The notes under the pieces were generated by a model, which made no database searches, was not told the DNA's origin, and saw only the letters and a list, made by a program, of their open reading frames with translations. A program made the translations under genes and the position numbers. Positions 18,695 to 26,770 of a DNA stretch of 64,000 nucleotides are shown here, in pieces. Positions within the stretch are counted from its first letter, which is position 1. Each line of letters starts with the position of its first letter. Source of the DNA: Rhizobium mayense (lineage in GTDB: Bacteria; Pseudomonadota; Alphaproteobacteria; Rhizobiales; Rhizobiaceae); assembly GCF_030272705.1 (NCBI RefSeq), contig NZ_JARFYM010000010.1:276565-340564 (forward strand). Reading direction: 5' to 3'.

Positions 18695-18724
18695 ATTTGG
18701 CGCGATTTGCCGGCGTTTACTCAC
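18695..18724 (+). promoter_or_regulatory. three 10-bp-phased repeats before cydA (motif C)
   Basis: The decamers ATTTGGCGCG, ATTTGCCGGC, GTTTACTCAC abut one another and match motif B at 26 of 30 positions. The site ends 108 bases before the cydA start, in a 230-base gap that otherwise holds no gene. It is probably a shared operator or activator site for the bd oxidase operon. Confidence 0.55.
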
Positions 18725-18832
18725 CCGTCCGAGCCACCGCAGCTACTGTCGAGCTACCGAGGTGCGATGAAGGCGGCTTTGAGTCTCCTCGGATCCCTCT
18801 CCTACAGATTCCTGAAACAAAAGAGGTCAGCG

Positions 18833-20230
18833 ATGCATTTCGATCCCATTCTCCTATCGCGGGTCCAATTCGCCTGGGTGATCGCCTGGCACATCCTGTT
18901 GCCAGCATTCACAGTCGGCACGGCATCCTTCATCGCCGTCTGCGAGGCTCTGGCCCTTGCGACCGGGCGCGAGGTCTACGTCCGCATCTCGACATTCTGG
19001 ACCAAGCTCTTCGCTATCGCATTCGGCATGGGGGTCGTGAGCGGCCTCGTCATGCCGTTCCAGTTCGGCACCAACTGGAGCCGCTACGCCTCGGCAACTG
19101 CCAACGTCCTCTCGCCGCTTTTTGCTTATGAGGGGTTGACGGCTTTCTTCCTGGAAGCCGGTTTCCTCGGTGTCCTTCTGTTTGGCCGCACGCGGGTTCC
19201 ACGCTGGGCGCATTTCATCGCGGCCCTCATGGTGGCGATCGGAACCTTGTTTTCGACGTTCTGGATCTTGTCCGCCAACAGCTGGATGCAGACGCCGGCC
19301 GGCTACGAGATCATCAACGATCAGTTTTTTCCGAAAGACTGGCTCGAAGTGATTTTCAATCCGTCGTTTCCTTATCGACTGGCGCACACGGCGATCGCAT
19401 TCTTCACGACAACTGGGTTCGTTGTTCTCGGGGTCGGCGCATATCTGTTGAGGGCTGACCGATCCCCACAAGAAGCGCGTATCATGATGTCGATGGCGCT
19501 GTGGTCCCTAACCGTATTGGTGCCGTTGCAGATGGTGATCGGCGATATGCACGGCCTCAACACCCGCGAATATCAGCCTGCAAAGCTCGCGGCGATTGAA
19601 GCTCGATGGGAAACCGGCAATGCGGTGCCACTGACGCTCTTTGCAATTCCGGACGACAAGGCCGAACGGAACAGGTTCGCGATCGAAATTCCGGTGCTCG
19701 GAAGCCTGATCCTGACTCACGACATCCACGGCGAGGTGAAGGGCCTGAAGGACTTTCCCGCGGATCAACGTCCGCCTGTCGCGATCCCGTTCTTTGCCTT
19801 CCGCGCAATGGTTGGATGCGCAGTCGTGATGCTTGCGCTCGTCGTCCTGGGCGGCTGGTTGCGCTGGCGCGGGCGTCTCTATGAAACGCGATGGTACTTG
19901 CTGGCATGCCAGTGTGCAGTTCCTCTCGGGTTTATCGCAGTCATCGCCGGGTGGTTTGTGACCGAGGTCGGTCGACAGCCATGGACGGTCTACGGTCTCT
20001 TGCGCACGACTGCCTCGGTGACCCCGTCTCTGACGGGCTCGGAAGTTACGCTGTCGCTCTTGGCTTACATCTCGGTTTACCTGCTGATCTATCCCGCAGG
20101 CCTCATCCTGCTGTTTCGGCTGGTTCGCACAGGCCCGCTTGCGACCAGCGAAGCGGCTCCAGCAACTGAGCTCAGTCCTGCGGCGCCAGTCCCCGCCCGC
20201 GCAATCAACATCGTGAAAGGAGAGATGTAA
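18833..20230 (+). CDS. cydA: cytochrome bd-type quinol oxidase subunit I
   Basis: This 465-residue polytopic protein has the subunit I signatures LLSRVQFAWVIAWHILLPAFT (first helix with the haem-ligand His), FQFGTNWSRYA, FLEAGFLGVLLFG, QMVIGDMHGLNTREYQPAK and GWFVTEVGRQPWTVYGLLRT. It oxidises quinol at the short periplasmic Q-loop and, with subunit II, reduces oxygen at a haem site. The short Q-loop and total length suit the CioA (cyanide-insensitive) branch rather than long-loop CydA of E. coli. I placed the start at 18833, where AAGAGG precedes the ATG and the protein begins MHFDPILLSR. The frame is open further upstream. The cydB start overlaps the stop by one base. Confidence 0.95.
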   Translation: MHFDPILLSRVQFAWVIAWHILLPAFTVGTASFIAVCEALALATGREVYVRISTFWTKLFAIAFGMGVVSGLVMPFQFGTNWSRYASATANVLSPLFAYEGLTAFFLEAGFLGVLLFGRTRVPRWAHFIAALMVAIGTLFSTFWILSANSWMQTPAGYEIINDQFFPKDWLEVIFNPSFPYRLAHTAIAFFTTTGFVVLGVGAYLLRADRSPQEARIMMSMALWSLTVLVPLQMVIGDMHGLNTREYQPAKLAAIEARWETGNAVPLTLFAIPDDKAERNRFAIEIPVLGSLILTHDIHGEVKGLKDFPADQRPPVAIPFFAFRAMVGCAVVMLALVVLGGWLRWRGRLYETRWYLLACQCAVPLGFIAVIAGWFVTEVGRQPWTVYGLLRTTASVTPSLTGSEVTLSLLAYISVYLLIYPAGLILLFRLVRTGPLATSEAAPATELSPAAPVPARAINIVKGEM

Positions 20231-21240
20231 TGACCCAGGTGCTCGACTTGGTCCCGATCTGGACGCTGATCCTGGGACTGGCCGTATTCGTCTACGTGCT
20301 GCTCGACGGCTTCGATCTCGGCGTCGGCATGCTTTACGGCTTCGCGGCCGACAAACGGTCCCGCAACGCCATCATGAACTCGATCGCGCCAGTCTGGGAT
20401 GGCAACGAGACATGGCTCGTGCTGGGCGGCCTTGGCCTTCTCGCGGCCTTCCCCACTGCCTTCGCCGTGATCATTCCGGCGGTGTATTTCCCCATCCTGG
20501 TGATGTTGCTTGCGCTGGTGTTTCGCGGCGTCGCATTCGAGTTTCGGTCTCACGAGGCTGAAGACAAAGGGTTCTGGGATCGCGCGTTCTCCTTCGGATC
20601 CGCCATCGCCACGTTCGCCCAAGGCGTCGTGCTTGGGACGATGGTGCAGGGCTTCCCGGTCCGCGACGGCCAATTCGCGGGAACCTCCCTCACCTTTCTC
20701 ACGCCCTTTTCCATTTTGACGGGCGTCGGCTTGATGTTCGGCTACGGCCTTCTCGGCGCCGGTTGGCTCATTCTGAAAACCGAGGGTACCATTCAGGCCG
20801 CCGCGCGTCGCCAAGGCCGCATCTGCCTCTCCGGTGTCGTCGCCGCGATCGCGACCGTGAGCATCTGGACACCCATCATGAGTTCTGCTGTGGCGGCGCG
20901 TTGGTTTACCTGGCCCAACATCGCACTGTTCGCGCCGATACCCGTACTGTCCGGCGTGATTGCGCTCGGGACATGGCGATTACTGGGCAGCAAGGCCGAA
21001 ACGGCGCCGTTCTTTGGCGCTATCGGCCTCTTCGTGCTGGCGTATGCCGGCATCGCGGTCAGCCTCTATCCAATGATCGTGCCCTATCAGCTGATACTGT
21101 GGCAGGCCGCGTCCTCGCCGCGCACCCAAGCTTTCCTTCTGGTGGGAACGTTGTTTCTACTCCCTGTCATCCTAACCTATTCCGGCTGGTCGTACTGGGT
21201 GTTTCGCGGAAAGGTCAGGGCTGAAGTGGGATATGAGTGA
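20230..21240 (+). CDS. cydB: cytochrome bd-type quinol oxidase subunit II
   Basis: This 336-residue polytopic protein has the CydB start VPIWTLILGLAVFVYVLLDGFDLGVG and APVWDGNETWLVLGG, followed by about eight membrane helices. It is the structural partner of subunit I in the bd oxidase, which reduces oxygen to water with quinol and does not pump protons. The stop-start overlap with cydA implies coupled translation. No CydX-like short subunit is evident in the next 170 bases. Downstream DNA is decayed (vapBC remnant), so the operon probably ends here. Confidence 0.95.
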   Translation: MTQVLDLVPIWTLILGLAVFVYVLLDGFDLGVGMLYGFAADKRSRNAIMNSIAPVWDGNETWLVLGGLGLLAAFPTAFAVIIPAVYFPILVMLLALVFRGVAFEFRSHEAEDKGFWDRAFSFGSAIATFAQGVVLGTMVQGFPVRDGQFAGTSLTFLTPFSILTGVGLMFGYGLLGAGWLILKTEGTIQAAARRQGRICLSGVVAAIATVSIWTPIMSSAVAARWFTWPNIALFAPIPVLSGVIALGTWRLLGSKAETAPFFGAIGLFVLAYAGIAVSLYPMIVPYQLILWQAASSPRTQAFLLVGTLFLLPVILTYSGWSYWVFRGKVRAEVGYE

Positions 21241-21304
21241 GCTCTTGAAAACAACCGGACGGCAGCCGTCGGTGATCGCCATCTCCTGTTATTGGGAGAT
21301 CTGA

Positions 21305-21415
21305 CGAGGCATAGATTTTGTGCGGGTTGAGTCCGGCAAAAGACTTGCCGCGCTCGGGGGTACCATGCCCGATGCAGAGGCTGCTCCTCACCGAAGGAGC
21401 AAAGCGGTCAAATGA
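21305..21415 (+). pseudogene. remnant of a VapB-type antitoxin (C-terminal end only)
   Basis: The frame ending at 21415 reads SGKRLAALGGTMPDAEAAPHRRS, the usual tail of VapB antitoxins, but a stop sits at 21302 and no N-terminal DNA-binding part is present. Its TGA overlaps the ATG of a VapC-like frame (ATGA), exactly as in intact vapBC pairs. This is a decayed toxin-antitoxin locus. Confidence 0.6.
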
Positions 21416-21560
21416 TACTGGTGGATACCTCCATCTGGATTGATCATTTCCGGCATGGAGACGCAGAATTATTGGGCCAGGATCACGGCGCGCCTGATAA
21501 GAAAGCATCCACTAGTTGCTGCCGAACTATTCCTTTCCGGCGCCGGCCGCGCTGTCGAGG
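21412..21560 (+). pseudogene. remnant of a VapC PIN-domain toxin (frameshifted)
   Basis: It begins MILVDTSIWIDHFRHGDAEL, the standard N-terminus of VapC ribonucleases with the first catalytic Asp. The frame then degenerates. The neighbouring frame supplies ARLIRKHPLVAAELFL, which resembles the next VapC segment, so a frameshift near 21475 is likely. The rest of the toxin, including later catalytic residues, is missing. The gene is non-functional. Confidence 0.6.
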
Positions 21561-21722
21561 TCGGATGGCAGGAGCTCGTGAAACAATTCAAAGGCCGGAG
21601 CCGTCGAAGGAAAAAAGTTTCGCACCCGGTCCCACTTATTCCTTTGCAGAGAGAACCTTGAGAAGCTGCCGCAAGCCCGCTCTGTCGCAGACATCCCACT
21701 CGACTGACAATTCCTAATTTAG

Positions 21723-21873
21723 GGGTCTCGGTCGTCAATCGACGAATTTGGAGAGACAGGCCTTTCTGGAGCAGCTTGCGGTCGACGGTATCGAAGTAGG
21801 TCGGGGACCGGGCGAATTCTTGCAGTTGTCTGAGCCGCGCAGGCGCCCCTCCTTCCCGATTTGCATATGCCAA
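21723..21873 (-). pseudogene. remnant of a CYTH-domain (triphosphatase-like) gene
   Basis: The frame reads SPTYFDTVDRKLLQKGLSLQ followed by IRR. This matches the CYTH motif in which a tyrosine-phenylalanine-Asp-Thr stretch precedes a basic strand. Sequence before and after it is not recognisable, and no full gene exists. It is a fragment left by deletion or insertion. Confidence 0.45.
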
Positions 21874-22153
21874 GGGAGATCAATCCCGGCGAGGCTCGCT
21901 TACACCGGATAGCTCAATCCAGCTTAACAAGCCGGGCTATTCCTTTTTGATTGAGGAAGGCTATGCGAGGACGCGCAAGGCGGGCAATTGGTCCGGGCCA
22001 GAGAGTGCGCCGATCCAGCCAAGTCTGGCAATCTGGGTTCTTTGATGTCCTGAACAGCGGGCGTCCTTTGTCTCAGCGAAACCGACGATAGCCCACGGTC
22101 ACACGTTCAACTTGCCCGCTCCTCTGGCGGGCATTTGGAGCTTTCATTTGGGG
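21874..22153. other. noncoding or decayed stretch
   Basis: I see no supported gene here. Together with the vapBC and CYTH fragments it makes 21241-22153 a scar-like region between the cyd operon and the MarR locus. Confidence 0.4.
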
Positions 22154-22627
22154 TCAGAACGATTGCTGTTTTCCGAGCCGCTCGGCGACGTCATCGGCCA
22201 TCGAGCGTAAGACCTCTGCCTCGTTGATGCCGACCAAGCGATCGATTTCAGCCTGCGCCCGATCCCATCCGGGCCGGCCTGCGTCGACGCAGGCGAGACC
22301 CTTCTCGGTGACCGTCACGATCCTTGCGCGCCGGTCGGTCTTGCTGACCTCGATCGTGACGAAACCATCGCGCTCGAGGGGACGGAGATTGTGGCCGATC
22401 GTGGCCCGGTCCATTGCCAGCAGATCGGCAAGCTGCAGCATAGTCTTCGGGCCGCGATGTTTGAGGTACCCGAGAATTGAGTATTGGGTGATCTTCACGC
22501 CGCTTTCCGCAATGCAGACGTCGTATAGACGGGTCATGCGGCGCGCGGCACGCCGAATCTTCGTGCAGTTGCACTGAGACGGAATATCAAAATCGCTGGC
22601 ATCGCCATGATTGTCCACTTCAACCAT
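22154..22627 (-). CDS. MarR-family transcriptional regulator
   Basis: This 157-residue protein has the MarR winged helix: ITQYSILGYLKHRGPKTMLQ, the recognition region LADLLAMDRATIGHNLRPLE, and the wing DGFVTIEVSKTDRRARIVTVTEKG. MarR proteins are dimeric repressors released by small phenolic or oxidising ligands. The N-terminal part contains two cysteines (CNCTKIRRAARR). It is encoded downstream of the flavin reductase-like and hydrolase genes on the same strand, separated from them by a strong hairpin. A likely target is the divergent promoter at about 24691-24811, which has paired ACGGAG sites. The ATG at 22627 follows GGAAGGAAG. Confidence 0.88.
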   Translation of the reverse strand: MVEVDNHGDASDFDIPSQCNCTKIRRAARRMTRLYDVCIAESGVKITQYSILGYLKHRGPKTMLQLADLLAMDRATIGHNLRPLERDGFVTIEVSKTDRRARIVTVTEKGLACVDAGRPGWDRAQAEIDRLVGINEAEVLRSMADDVAERLGKQQSF

Positions 22628-22643
22628 TCGTCTTCCTTCCCGT

Positions 22644-22707
22644 CCGGTTGCAACCTACTTCTCGCCGTGGGATGGCGAGCGTCCTCGCCATCCCGGCTCG
22701 CAACCGG
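22644..22707 (-). terminator. nested inverted repeats between flavin reductase-like gene and marR
   Basis: GGGATGGCGAG (22669-22679) pairs with CTCGCCATCCC (22684-22694) around a 4-base loop. An outer pair, CCGGTTGC (22644-22651) and GCAACCGG (22700-22707), encloses it. This very stable hairpin follows the leftward gene ending at 22760 but lacks a T-tract, so termination would be partial or factor-aided. Confidence 0.5.
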
Positions 22708-22759
22708 AGATAACACGCGCGACATTACCGAAGATAGCTCCGATCCCAGATCCATGCCG

Positions 22760-23476
22760 TCAGCCGCTGATGACACTTCCCGATGCCGACCAGTTCTTCT
22801 GGTCGACGGCGGACCAGTCCGTCGGCTTGCCGTCGAGGCGCGACATGCGGGTGCCCTCCCGCAGTCTTAGGATTTCCTGTTCCAGCGGGATCGAGAAGAC
22901 GTTGTCGACAAGGGTATATTCCGCCGCCAGACGCCCGACCGGCGCAAGTGCCGCCGTATCGACACGGCCGCGGTCCAGATAAGCGTCGTCGCGAATATGG
23001 AACCGCAACACCTCTCCCCATATGACATGATCATTCATCTCGCCGACGGGGATGATCCGATCCACCTTGCACTCCATGGCGACCGGCGCCAGCGCCACGC
23101 GGGGCGGGCGCACGGCGACGCTCGGTGCCTTCTCCAGGCCGACCATTTCGAACTCGTCGACATCCGGGGCATGCTCCGCGGCCGACTTATGCATCGCCTC
23201 CGCGAGCGGAAGCGTCGTCAGGTTGGCGACGAACTCGCCGGTGTCGCGAATGTTGATGAACGTGTCCTTGAGCGTAACGCCATCGGATTTCGGCTGCATG
23301 GTAATCGACAAGACCGGTGGTTTGCGGCCCACGACCGTGAAGAAGGAAAAGGGCGCGAGATTGGCAACGCCATCCACCGACATGGTGCTCAGCCATCCGA
23401 TCGCGCGCGGCACTACGGTTGCCACCAGGAGCTTGTAGGCATGGATGGCATCGAGATCGTCTGCGTTGATGATCAT
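22760..23476 (-). CDS. flavin reductase-like (FMN-binding split-barrel) protein
   Basis: This 238-residue protein belongs to the flavin reductase/DIM6-NTAB split-barrel family. Typical stretches are YKLLVATVVPRAIGWLSTMS, GVANLAPFSFFTVVGRKPP and DTGEFVANLTTLPLAEAMHK. Such proteins bind FMN and either supply reduced flavin to monooxygenases or act as flavoenzymes themselves. The start at 23476 follows GAGGAAGTG. It lies 2 bases after the upstream hydrolase gene, so the two are one transcript. The neighbourhood (two alpha/beta hydrolases and a metallo-hydrolase) suggests breakdown of a small organic or aromatic compound. Confidence 0.85.
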   Translation of the reverse strand: MIINADDLDAIHAYKLLVATVVPRAIGWLSTMSVDGVANLAPFSFFTVVGRKPPVLSITMQPKSDGVTLKDTFINIRDTGEFVANLTTLPLAEAMHKSAAEHAPDVDEFEMVGLEKAPSVAVRPPRVALAPVAMECKVDRIIPVGEMNDHVIWGEVLRFHIRDDAYLDRGRVDTAALAPVGRLAAEYTLVDNVFSIPLEQEILRLREGTRMSRLDGKPTDWSAVDQKNWSASGSVISG

Positions 23477-23478
23477 TG

Positions 23479-24690
23479 TCACTTCCTCAGTTGTTCGGGA
23501 ATGCTTTCGGCCGTTGCGAAATGGCCCGCGTCGATGACGCCTTTCAGGTGCTGGCCGAGCTTGTACGAAAAGCCCAGCAACGCGCCCAGGGGGCGATGAT
23601 GAATCGCGACATTGGCGATCTTTCCGGCCGCATTTCGACTGATTATGGTAATGCCCTTGTAGGCGACGCCGTCCAAGTCGTCGGCCTCCCATTGGAGATA
23701 CTGCTGAGAACCGTCGTTGGCACTCTCCGTAAATTCCACACGCGCGTAGATCTTGCTCGCGGCCGCCTCCATGACGCGCTTGACGTTGTCGCGACCGACG
23801 ACTGGTTTGACCAGGACGGCAGCCTCAAGCACAACGTCGTCGGCGAAGGCGTCGGCAAAGGTCGAGGCGGATTTCTGGGCAAAAGCGTTTTTCCAATCGG
23901 ACGCCGCCCCCGATCGCCAGGCCAGTTGATCTATGAATTCCACAATCAGATTGGCAACTTGACCGGCCGCTTCGAAATGCGCCCAATGACCGGCACCGTC
24001 CAGTGTTTTGACCGGCGGCCCCTTGAACCGCTTGGCAATGGCTGTCGCCATCTCCTGTGTCACCAGGGAATCGGCGCCGCCGCGAATAACTAGAGCCGGG
24101 CCATCAAAGTCGCTCCACGACGGTGCTTCGTTAACACCACTGTTCCAGGCGTCAACGAGCTGGCGGACACTTGAGGCGCTAACGTCACGACCAAGCTCGG
24201 TCAGGATGTCGAGGTCTGCCGCCGTCATATTGGGCGCGAGCATCCGGCGCAGCTGACGCTGGGCATCCAGATCGCCGCCAAGCGCCTTGAATGGAGCGAT
24301 CATCTCGTCAGGCGCGTGCACACCCTGCAGCGGCACCGGCGTGATCAACACCATGCCAGTAACCTGCTTCGGTCGCGCCGCCGCCACCAATTCGGCAATC
24401 TGGGCTCCCATGCTTTGTGCAACGAGGACGACCGGGACGGAGAGCGCATCGACGATCGCCCCGACATCATCGGCGTATCGCTGCAGGTCTATGCGTCCGG
24501 GGTCGGCAGTCAGCGCACCCATGCCCGGCAGGTCAAGCGTCACCTTTCGTGCGTCTTGGGCCTCGAGCCCACCGACAACGCGGTCCCAAATGCTCCCGGC
24601 GTCGAGGAACCCATGAATGAAGACGAATGCGCGGTTACCGCTCCCGGAAACGTGGAAGGGAATCGTTTGTCTGCGATCCTGGTCTGTCAT
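23479..24690 (-). CDS. alpha/beta hydrolase fused to a SnoaL/NTF2-like domain
   Basis: This 403-residue protein has two parts. The first, about residues 1-255, is an alpha/beta hydrolase with oxyanion-hole HGFLDAGSIWD, nucleophile elbow AQSMGA, a late Asp region (VIRGGADSLV) and catalytic His in DGAGHWAHFE. The second, about 270-390, looks like a SnoaL/NTF2-type cone barrel (FADAFADDVVLEAAVLVKPVVGRDNVKRVME, YLQWEADDLDGVAYKGITII). The fused small-ligand pocket could help bind or isomerise the substrate. The pairing of an esterase-type hydrolase with SnoaL is uncommon. It is the first gene of the leftward pair with the flavin reductase-like protein. Confidence 0.82.
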   Translation of the reverse strand: MTDQDRRQTIPFHVSGSGNRAFVFIHGFLDAGSIWDRVVGGLEAQDARKVTLDLPGMGALTADPGRIDLQRYADDVGAIVDALSVPVVLVAQSMGAQIAELVAAARPKQVTGMVLITPVPLQGVHAPDEMIAPFKALGGDLDAQRQLRRMLAPNMTAADLDILTELGRDVSASSVRQLVDAWNSGVNEAPSWSDFDGPALVIRGGADSLVTQEMATAIAKRFKGPPVKTLDGAGHWAHFEAAGQVANLIVEFIDQLAWRSGAASDWKNAFAQKSASTFADAFADDVVLEAAVLVKPVVGRDNVKRVMEAAASKIYARVEFTESANDGSQQYLQWEADDLDGVAYKGITIISRNAAGKIANVAIHHRPLGALLGFSYKLGQHLKGVIDAGHFATAESIPEQLRK

Positions 24691-24715
24691 GCCTAGTCCT
24701 CCTAACGAGACAACG

Positions 24716-24760
24716 ACGGAGAATATCCGTTGCCAAAATGACAGAACGGAGTATAAGTCT
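24716..24760. promoter_or_regulatory. paired ACGGAG sites in the divergent hydrolase promoter
   Basis: ACGGAGAATATCCGT at 24716-24730 is an inverted repeat. A second, related copy ACGGAGTATAAGTCT begins at 24746, exactly 30 bases (about three helical turns) away. The sites lie between two divergent hydrolase genes and are candidate operators for the MarR protein encoded nearby. Confidence 0.35.
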
Positions 24761-24811
24761 CATATGCCCCTATTTACAAGAGGCACTCACCACAATTCGT
24801 CGGAGGTGTTC

Positions 24812-25714
24812 ATGATTAAGCGAATAGACGTCGAATTTCCCGTCGAGGGCGGCGATATGCTGCGGGGCTGGTTCTTCTTGCCGTCGGCTGGCGAAGGGCC
24901 GTTCCCGGCCATCTCGATGGCGCATGGTTATGCCGGGGTCAAGGAATTTGGTCTGGAACCATTTGCGCGCGCCTTCGCCGCGGCAGGCTTTGCCGTGCTC
25001 CTGCACGATCATCGTGGCTTCGGGGCAAGTGACGGCACGCCGCGGCACGACGTCGACCCCTGGCGGCAGATCGCCGACTGGCGGCGGGCGATTTCCTTCC
25101 TGGAAAGCCGCGAGGAAGTGGATGCTGAGCGGGTTGGTGTCTGGGGAACGAGCTACGCCGGTGGGCATGTCCTAGTCCTTGGCGCGACCGACCGGCGCAT
25201 CAAGGCCGTCGTTTCTCAGGTCCCGACGATCAGCGGCTACGAACAAGGGCTGCGGCGCATTGCTCCCGATCAGATCCCGTCGCTCGAGCGTGTCTTTAGC
25301 GAGGATGAGCGGGCCCAATTGCGTGGCGAGGCGCTGGCCCGGCAGGCCGTCGTCAGTGACGACCCCAGTGTCCCGGCCTCCTATCGCAGTCGCGATGCTA
25401 TCGACTTCTACCTTCAGCCGGTCCCGGAGGGCGTCTGGGAAAACACGGTGACCGTGCGGTCGACACGGGCTGCGCGAATGTACGAGCCGGGGATCTGGGT
25501 GCCACGGATCTCGCCGACCCCGCTTTTGATGGTCGTCGCACTGTCCGACACGATTACGGTTACCGATGTCGCGCTCGGCGCCTACGAACGAGCGCTGGAG
25601 CCGAAGAAACTCGTTACGATCCGGGGCGGACACTTCGACCCCTATCTCGGAGAATTTCGGACGTCCAGCAGCGCTGCAGTGGACTGGTTTAAAAACTACC
25701 TCCAGAGCGAATAG
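24812..25714 (+). CDS. alpha/beta hydrolase (dienelactone hydrolase/S15-like)
   Basis: This 300-residue protein has oxyanion-hole sequence MAHGYAGVKEFGLEPFA, LLHDHRGFGASDG, nucleophile elbow GVWGTSYAGGH and a late His in IRGGHFDPYL. This is the pattern of Xaa-Pro peptidase S15/dienelactone hydrolase-type enzymes. No signal peptide is visible, so it is probably cytosolic. The start at 24812 follows CGGAGG. It is divergent from the leftward hydrolase/flavin reductase pair and shares their regulatory region. The substrate is unknown. Confidence 0.85.
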   Translation: MIKRIDVEFPVEGGDMLRGWFFLPSAGEGPFPAISMAHGYAGVKEFGLEPFARAFAAAGFAVLLHDHRGFGASDGTPRHDVDPWRQIADWRRAISFLESREEVDAERVGVWGTSYAGGHVLVLGATDRRIKAVVSQVPTISGYEQGLRRIAPDQIPSLERVFSEDERAQLRGEALARQAVVSDDPSVPASYRSRDAIDFYLQPVPEGVWENTVTVRSTRAARMYEPGIWVPRISPTPLLMVVALSDTITVTDVALGAYERALEPKKLVTIRGGHFDPYLGEFRTSSSAAVDWFKNYLQSE

Positions 25715-25772
25715 TGCCCAGCCTTCTCTGGGCCCGGCAATTGCCTCGGCCCAGGGAAAGAAAAGACAACCG

Positions 25773-25800
25773 ATCGGTCGAGCGCCTGCGCGCGACCGAT
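25773..25800 (+). terminator. hairpin downstream of the rightward hydrolase gene
   Basis: ATCGGTC (25773-25779) pairs with GACCGAT (25794-25800), extended inward by a GC-rich stem with one mismatch. It is followed only by TAGTCC, so it is a weak intrinsic terminator at best. It separates the hydrolase from the metallo-hydrolase gene. Confidence 0.35.
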
Positions 25801-25865
25801 TAGTCCGCGGATATCGCGCCACACCTGCACTTGCAGCAGGATAAACTGCCTAGAAAGGAACAGCC

Positions 25866-26708
25866 ATGCCTAAGCTGAAATGGGAATTATTGACCAAGAA
25901 ACGCGGAAGCTCCACCCAAGGCGTTCCGCCGGGTAAGGAAGATCTCGCTTGGGTGACAAACACTGTCACGCTCATCTCTGGTGAGCACGACGCAGTTCTC
26001 GTAGACACGTTCCTGTCCGAGCAGCAGTCGAAGGAACTGCTGGACTGGATCGTCGCTAGCGGCAAGAACCTCACCACCATTTACGTCACCCACGCCCACG
26101 GCGACCACTTCTTCGGCCTGAAGCTGTTGCTCGACCGCTTCCCCAACGCGAAGGCGATCGCCACCGCCTCGGTTGTAGCCGCGATCAACAACCAGATCGC
26201 ACCGGAGTTCATCAAGTCATTCTGGGAACCGCGCTTTCCGGGACAGCTTCCTTCGACGTTCGTGGCGCCAGAGGTGCTCGATGGCGATACCTTCTATCTC
26301 GAGGGTAACGAGCTCAAGGTGGTAGAACTTGGCCATACCGATACATCGCATACCACGGCCCTTCATGTCCCTTCGATCGGCTTGGTGATCTCTGGCGACG
26401 GCGTCTACAACAACACGCACCTGTATCTCGCGGAATGTGATGAGGCAGCGAGAGCCGGTTGGCTCCATGCTCTCGATATCATCGAGGCGCTTGAGCCGAA
26501 GGCCGTCGTCACCGGCCACGGCGTGCTCGATCCGGACAGTTCGCCGCGCCACATAGCCGAAACGCGCCAATACCTTCAAGACTTCGCCGCAACGATCCCG
26601 GTCACAAATACGGCAATTGAATTTTACGAGAAGATGCTGTCCCTGTATCCCAGCCGGGTCAATCCCGGCTCGCTGTGGGCGGCAGCGAAGGCAATGAAGC
26701 CGTCGTAA
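25866..26708 (+). CDS. metallo-beta-lactamase-fold hydrolase
   Basis: This 280-residue protein has the MBL zinc motif THAHGDHFFG (residues about 78-87), the next ligand His in ELGHTDTSHT, Asp in VISGDGVY and a final His in VVTGHGVLD. These form a binuclear metal centre. The family covers lactonases, glyoxalase II-like enzymes and others, and nothing here fixes the substrate. A GAAAGGAAC site precedes the start. It follows the alpha/beta hydrolase on the same strand and may act on the same pathway. A strong hairpin follows the stop. Confidence 0.9.
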   Translation: MPKLKWELLTKKRGSSTQGVPPGKEDLAWVTNTVTLISGEHDAVLVDTFLSEQQSKELLDWIVASGKNLTTIYVTHAHGDHFFGLKLLLDRFPNAKAIATASVVAAINNQIAPEFIKSFWEPRFPGQLPSTFVAPEVLDGDTFYLEGNELKVVELGHTDTSHTTALHVPSIGLVISGDGVYNNTHLYLAECDEAARAGWLHALDIIEALEPKAVVTGHGVLDPDSSPRHIAETRQYLQDFAATIPVTNTAIEFYEKMLSLYPSRVNPGSLWAAAKAMKPS

Positions 26709-26739
26709 GATTTAACGCGACAATCTTGTCTCGGACTAA

Positions 26740-26770
26740 GGTTTGGCGTCCTGCGACTGGACGCCGAACC
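26740..26770 (+). terminator. hairpin terminator after the metallo-hydrolase gene
   Basis: GGTTTGGCGTCC (26740-26751) pairs with GGACGCCGAACC (26759-26770) through 12 pairs, one of them a G-T wobble, around a 7-base loop. No T-tract follows, but stem strength and position 32 bases after the stop support a transcript end. Confidence 0.5.

Noticed and set aside
21241..21304. terminator for cydAB (ATCTCC...GGAGAT near 21280-21300)
   Set aside because: The stem is only about 6 bp and no T-tract follows, so it is not distinguishable from chance.
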